Source of the DNA: Planctomycetota bacterium
Lineage (GTDB): Bacteria; Planctomycetota; Phycisphaerae; Phycisphaerales; UBA1924
DNA: 7,904 nucleotides
Direction of reading: 5' to 3'
Assembly: GCA_017303565.1 (NCBI GenBank)
Contig: JAFLCM010000109.1
Coordinates: forward strand, 1 to 7,904
Made by a program: the position numbers and the translations under genes
The notes under the pieces: model-generated
The model's input: the letters and a program-made list of their open reading frames with translations, nothing else
Databases searched by the model: none
Told to the model about the DNA's origin: nothing
In this document: positions 5,836 through 7,904 of the stretch, one piece after another
Numbering within the stretch: position 1 is the stretch's first letter
How the letters are laid out: each line of letters begins with the position of its first letter

Positions 5836-5848
5836 GTGCGTCGTCTGA

Positions 5849-5882
5849 CTTGAACCCGGGCATCGCCCGGACATGACTCAAG
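5849..5882 (+). other. Stem-loop just after the first pilin gene
   Basis: CCGGGC (5856-5861) pairs with GCCCGG (5865-5870) around ATC; outside it CTTGA (5849-5853) can pair with TCAAG (5878-5882). It begins 14 bases after the pilin stop and directly precedes a second, stronger stem-loop. No T run follows, so an mRNA-stabilising or processing role is more likely than termination. Confidence 0.45.
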
Positions 5883-5885
5883 ACA

Positions 5886-5918
5886 CGGGCGGCCTCCCGA
5901 AAGGGGCGCCGCCCGCTT
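5886..5918 (+). terminator. GNRA-capped hairpin between the two pilin genes; partial terminator or mRNA 3' stabiliser
   Basis: CGGGCGGC (5886-5893) pairs perfectly with GCCGCCCG (5908-5915). After one C-C mismatch, the TCCC/GGGG inner stem is capped by a GAAA tetraloop. Only two T residues follow, so full rho-independent termination is doubtful. Its position suggests it protects or partially terminates the first pilin message, giving less of the second. Confidence 0.5.
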
Positions 5919-5967
5919 GCACGGAATCTCCCGCCCGGGGCGGGGGGATCACAGGAAGGACCTGGAC

Positions 5968-6429
5968 ATGTACCACCGGCGCAACGGCTTCACGCTCGTC
6001 GAGATCCTGATTGTGGTGATGATCCTCGGGATCCTCGCCGCGCTCGTCGTCCCCCAGTTCGCGCACGCGAGCGGGACGGCGATCAAGTCGGCGCTGCAGC
6101 GTCAGCTGCAGGAGGTCGATTCGCAGATCGAGATCTACCGCGGGGCGAACGCCGGGCAGTTCCCGACCGCCGACGCGACCGCGCCGATGGGCGCGGGCCT
6201 GACGAACAACGGCTGGGGCATCCTGGTCAGCGCCAAGTACCTGAAGGAGGAGCCGATGAACCCCTTCGTCGGCAAGACGCTGCTGGTCGTCGGCGACGGC
6301 GCGGCGGCGGCGGCCGAGCCGCAGACCAGCGCCAACGGGTGGTATTACAGCATCGACTCGGGCAACACCCGCCTCGACGTGTTCGCCAGCGGATACGACC
6401 GCGGCGCGGACGCGCTGTCGAACGAGTGA
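5968..6429 (+). CDS. Second type IV pilin / GspG-like pseudopilin, paralogue of the preceding gene
   Basis: A 153-residue prepilin closely related to the gene 132 bases upstream. Signal: MYHRRNG, then FTLVEILIVVMILGILAA; predicted cleavage is between G7 and F8, with E12 as the assembly glutamate. Shared blocks run the whole length: VVPQFxxAS after the helix, a SQIEIYRGANAGQFP stretch, NNGWGILVSAKYLKEEPMNP matching NDGWGPLVGSRYMKEAPVNG, and SANGWYY matching SATGWFYE. It lacks the Gly-Ser tail and ends SNE. The start is fixed by AGGAAGGA (5953-5960) seven bases upstream. It uses GGG glycine codons that the first pilin avoids, which fits lower expression. It could be a minor pilin co-assembled with the first, or an alternative major subunit. 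A strong terminator lies 27 bases after the stop. Confidence 0.88.
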   Translation: MYHRRNGFTLVEILIVVMILGILAALVVPQFAHASGTAIKSALQRQLQEVDSQIEIYRGANAGQFPTADATAPMGAGLTNNGWGILVSAKYLKEEPMNPFVGKTLLVVGDGAAAAAEPQTSANGWYYSIDSGNTRLDVFASGYDRGADALSNE

Positions 6430-6456
6430 CGCGCCCGGCGAGACTGAGAAGATTCG

Positions 6457-6485
6457 CGCCGCCCCTTCCGGGCGGCGTTTTTCTT
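6457..6485 (+). terminator. Strong rho-independent terminator after the pilin pair
   Basis: CGCCGCCC (6457-6464) pairs perfectly with GGGCGGCG (6470-6477) around a CTTCC loop, followed at once by TTTTTCTT. The eight-pair GC stem with adjacent T run is a classic intrinsic terminator and separates the pilin pair from the genes downstream. Confidence 0.88.
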
Positions 6486-6503
6486 GGGCTGAGATCGCGC
6501 AGC

Positions 6504-6607
6504 GGGCGTCACACGCCCAACCACGCGCCCGCTTCTCGGGCAGTTCGGCTTACGCCCCTCGCGGGAACGTCCGATGACCTCCCGGAGCGCCCCCGCCGAA
6601 CCGGGGG
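6504..6607 (+). promoter_or_regulatory. Upstream region of the coiled-coil gene with two hairpins
   Basis: GGGCGT (6504-6509) pairs with ACGCCC (6513-6518), and CCCCCG (6590-6595) pairs with CGGGGG (6602-6607) around CCGAAC. The second ends 7 bases before the AGGAG ribosome site at 6615-6619, so it could affect translation. The stretch must hold the promoter of the downstream genes if the terminator at 6457 works, but I see no clear -35/-10. Confidence 0.25.
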
Positions 6608-6625
6608 ATGTCACAGGAGCCGACC

Positions 6626-6943
6626 ATGAACGCGCCCACGAATCCGACCGGCACCGACCGCGCCAGCGCCACCCGCGTCCGCGACACCGCGCTGTGGGTG
6701 ATCGCCGCGCTGCTGGCCATGAACCTGGTCAAGGAGAACAGCGAGAGCATCACGAGCGAGGCGCTGGCGCAGCGCACGCTGCCGGAGGCGTACGGCGTTC
6801 CAAACGCCTCGGAGCAGCGGGCCCGGATGATCAAGTCTCTGGAAGACATGGCCGCGAAGATGCAGTCGCTGGAGCAGAAGCTGGACAAGGGCGGCTTCGA
6901 GGTCAAGGTCACCTCGATGCCAAAGGTCGAACTGGTTCAGTAG
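6626..6943 (+). CDS. Single-pass membrane protein with coiled coil, unknown function
   Basis: A 105-residue protein I do not recognise. It has a polar, basic N-terminus (R12, R17, R19), one membrane segment (about 22-35, LWVIAALLAMNLV), a charged linker, and a helix around 62-88 (SEQRARMIKSLEDMAAKMQS then LEQKLDK) with heptad-like Met/Leu spacing typical of a short coiled coil. A small beta-like end (FEVKVTSMPKVELVQ) follows. There is no cysteine and no prepilin G|F cleavage motif. Charge distribution favours the N-terminus inside and the coiled coil in the periplasm. The ATG at 6626 has AGGAG at 6615-6619, six bases away; an ATG six codons upstream would overlap that site. Placed between pilins and a GspH-like pseudopilin, it is a candidate accessory or scaffold part of the pilus machine, by context only. 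Confidence 0.7.
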   Translation: MNAPTNPTGTDRASATRVRDTALWVIAALLAMNLVKENSESITSEALAQRTLPEAYGVPNASEQRARMIKSLEDMAAKMQSLEQKLDKGGFEVKVTSMPKVELVQ

Positions 6944-7018
6944 CCCGTTCCCGAGCGGTGGGGGGGAGCCCCGGACGGGGCGTTCGGCACGGACAAGGGT
7001 GGCCCGGAGCGACACCTG

Positions 7019-7642
7019 ATGACTCTTCAACGATCCGACATCCCCGATGCGCGTGGCTTCACGCTGATCGAGTTGCTCATCACCATCGCGGTGCTGGGCA
7101 TCGCGAGCGCGCTGATCATCCCTTCGATGTCGCAGACCAACGGCCTGCGCGTGCAGGCGGCGGTGCGCATGATCGTCGCCGACATCGCCTTCGTGCAGTC
7201 CGATGCGATGGCGTACCAGTCGCGCCGGGCGATCGCGTTCAACCGCGTGGCCCGCCCGTCGGGCGGCTCGTACACCTACGCCACCGCCAACGGGTACACG
7301 CTGGCCGAACCAACCGGCAACGTGCTCGACCTCACCAGCGCCGCGATGTACGACCCGGCCCAGCCCACCAAGCCGCTCAGTCGCGACTTCGACGACCCCC
7401 GCTACGGGGGCGCGACCATCTCCGGCGTGAGCATCAGCGGCGGCAACACGCTGGTCTTCGACGAACTCGGCGGCCCGGTGACCACCATCAATGGCAACGA
7501 GCCCGCCAGCGGCACGATCGACGTCACCGCCGTCGGGGAGCACTTCCGCATCACCATCGCGCCGTACACGGGGTACCTCACGGTGGCGCGGATCGAGGAC
7601 TCCACGTCCGAAGACGAAGACGAGGGCGGATCGGGCGGCTAA
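7019..7642 (+). CDS. GspH/FimT-like minor pseudopilin
   Basis: A 207-residue prepilin, probably a minor subunit placed at or near the tip of the pilus or pseudopilus. The leader is 13 residues (MTLQRSDIPDARG), longer than in the two pilins upstream. The cleavage motif G13|F14 and assembly glutamate E18 sit in GFTLIELLITIAVLGIASAL. The following VQAAVRMIVADIAFVQSDAM resembles GspH/FimT proteins, where this amphipathic region precedes a beta-rich globular domain; the later sequence (ATISGVSISGGNTLVFDELG and TIDVTAVGEHFRITIAPYTG) is consistent with beta strands. The C-terminus is odd: a strongly acidic run followed by GGSGG (residues 193-207). The ATG at 7019 has GGAG at 7006-7009, nine bases away. 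It lies 75 bases after the coiled-coil gene and 26 bases before the PilM-like gene. Confidence 0.85.
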   Translation: MTLQRSDIPDARGFTLIELLITIAVLGIASALIIPSMSQTNGLRVQAAVRMIVADIAFVQSDAMAYQSRRAIAFNRVARPSGGSYTYATANGYTLAEPTGNVLDLTSAAMYDPAQPTKPLSRDFDDPRYGGATISGVSISGGNTLVFDELGGPVTTINGNEPASGTIDVTAVGEHFRITIAPYTGYLTVARIEDSTSEDEDEGGSGG

Positions 7643-7668
7643 GCCGACGCCGACGGAGAAGACCGGAC

Positions 7669-7904
7669 GTGAACCTCAGATCGCTTCTCGGAGCCCGCGA
7701 CCTGCCCGTCGGAGTGGAGATCCACGCCGGGGGTGTCCGCATGCTCCAGGCCCGCTGGGGCAGGCGGGGCGGCGAGGTGCGTGCGGCGTGCGACAGCGTC
7801 GTCCCGACGGGCGACGACGGGCCGGAGTCCGATGCGCGGCTGCGGGGCCTGGCTGACGCGATCGAGAAGGGCCTCACGCTGGGGAGGTTCGCCGGTCGGA
7901 GCCT
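7669..7904 (+). CDS. PilM-like pilus assembly protein, 5' part
   Basis: The gene runs off the end of the window after 78 full codons. The start is GTG at 7669, preceded by GGAG at 7655-7658. The N-terminal pattern LPVGVEIHAGGVRMLQARWG, followed after a linker by ARLRGLADAIEKGLTLG, resembles the first phosphate-binding strand-turn-strand of actin-like PilM proteins (typically GLDIGxxxVKxLQL). PilM is a cytoplasmic ring component linking the inner-membrane platform of type IV pili to the PilN/PilO pair. An ATG at 7741 would remove this motif, so GTG is preferred. Position directly after a pseudopilin gene supports the call. The decisive ATPase motifs lie outside the window, so other actin-fold proteins are not excluded, and no symbol is given. 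Confidence 0.6.
   Translation, partial: MNLRSLLGARDLPVGVEIHAGGVRMLQARWGRRGGEVRAACDSVVPTGDDGPESDARLRGLADAIEKGLTLGRFAGRS

Noticed and set aside
5113..5874. Minus-strand open frame of 253 codons across the pilin gene and its leader
   Set aside because: Gly/Ala/Arg-rich translation that mirrors the pilin codons; no motif and no ribosome site supports it.
6960..6981. Run of seven G followed by GCCCC-N4-GGGGC as a terminator or switch
   Set aside because: Five-pair stem with no T run in a 75-base gap of extreme GC content; more likely composition than function.

Overview
The window is GC-rich DNA (estimated by eye at well over 65% G+C) with every credible gene on the + strand. The best guess for the source is a planctomycete, probably Phycisphaerae-like. 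The clues are a member of a small protein family largely restricted to Planctomycetes and Verrucomicrobia (468-875), pilin/pseudopilin genes of the type planctomycetes carry in several copies, and a mixture of Shine-Dalgarno starts with apparently leaderless ones. The taxonomic call is inference; there is no rRNA or other decisive marker.

Left part (1-3727), housekeeping and accessory functions: the 3' end of an alkyladenine (3-methyladenine) DNA glycosylase; a Minf_1886/TIGR04138-type protein of unknown function; a cation diffusion facilitator metal transporter; a GH13 alpha-amylase-family enzyme with an apparent lipoprotein signal, overlapping the transporter stop codon by one base; and a 74-residue lipoprotein with a textbook lipobox. 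Gaps are short, so some may be co-transcribed, but three starts (1839, 3503, 4492) have a TANNNT box 6-10 bases upstream, which suggests separate leaderless or near-leaderless transcripts.

Middle part (3897-4899): nuoB followed by nuoA, two subunits of respiratory complex I. The order is the reverse of the usual nuoA-nuoB, and nuoC/nuoD do not follow. A 393-base gap (4900-5292) then holds a weak terminator-like hairpin and three closely spaced inverted repeats upstream of the pilin genes.

Right part (5293-7904): a pilus or type II-secretion-like cluster. It comprises two tandem paralogous pilins (180 and 153 residues), a 105-residue protein with one membrane segment and a coiled coil, a GspH/FimT-like minor pseudopilin, and the 5' end of a PilM-like assembly gene that runs off the window. 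The first pilin has strongly selected codons (no GGG or GGA glycine codons) and a (GGS)4 C-terminal tail, and two GC-rich hairpins separate it from the second pilin. A strong intrinsic terminator follows the second pilin. I read this as an abundant major pilin, a less abundant paralogue, and a separate downstream transcript for minor pseudopilin and assembly genes. The membrane/coiled-coil protein and the paired pilins are the least explained and most interesting part. I see no CRISPR array, transposon, tRNA or rRNA.
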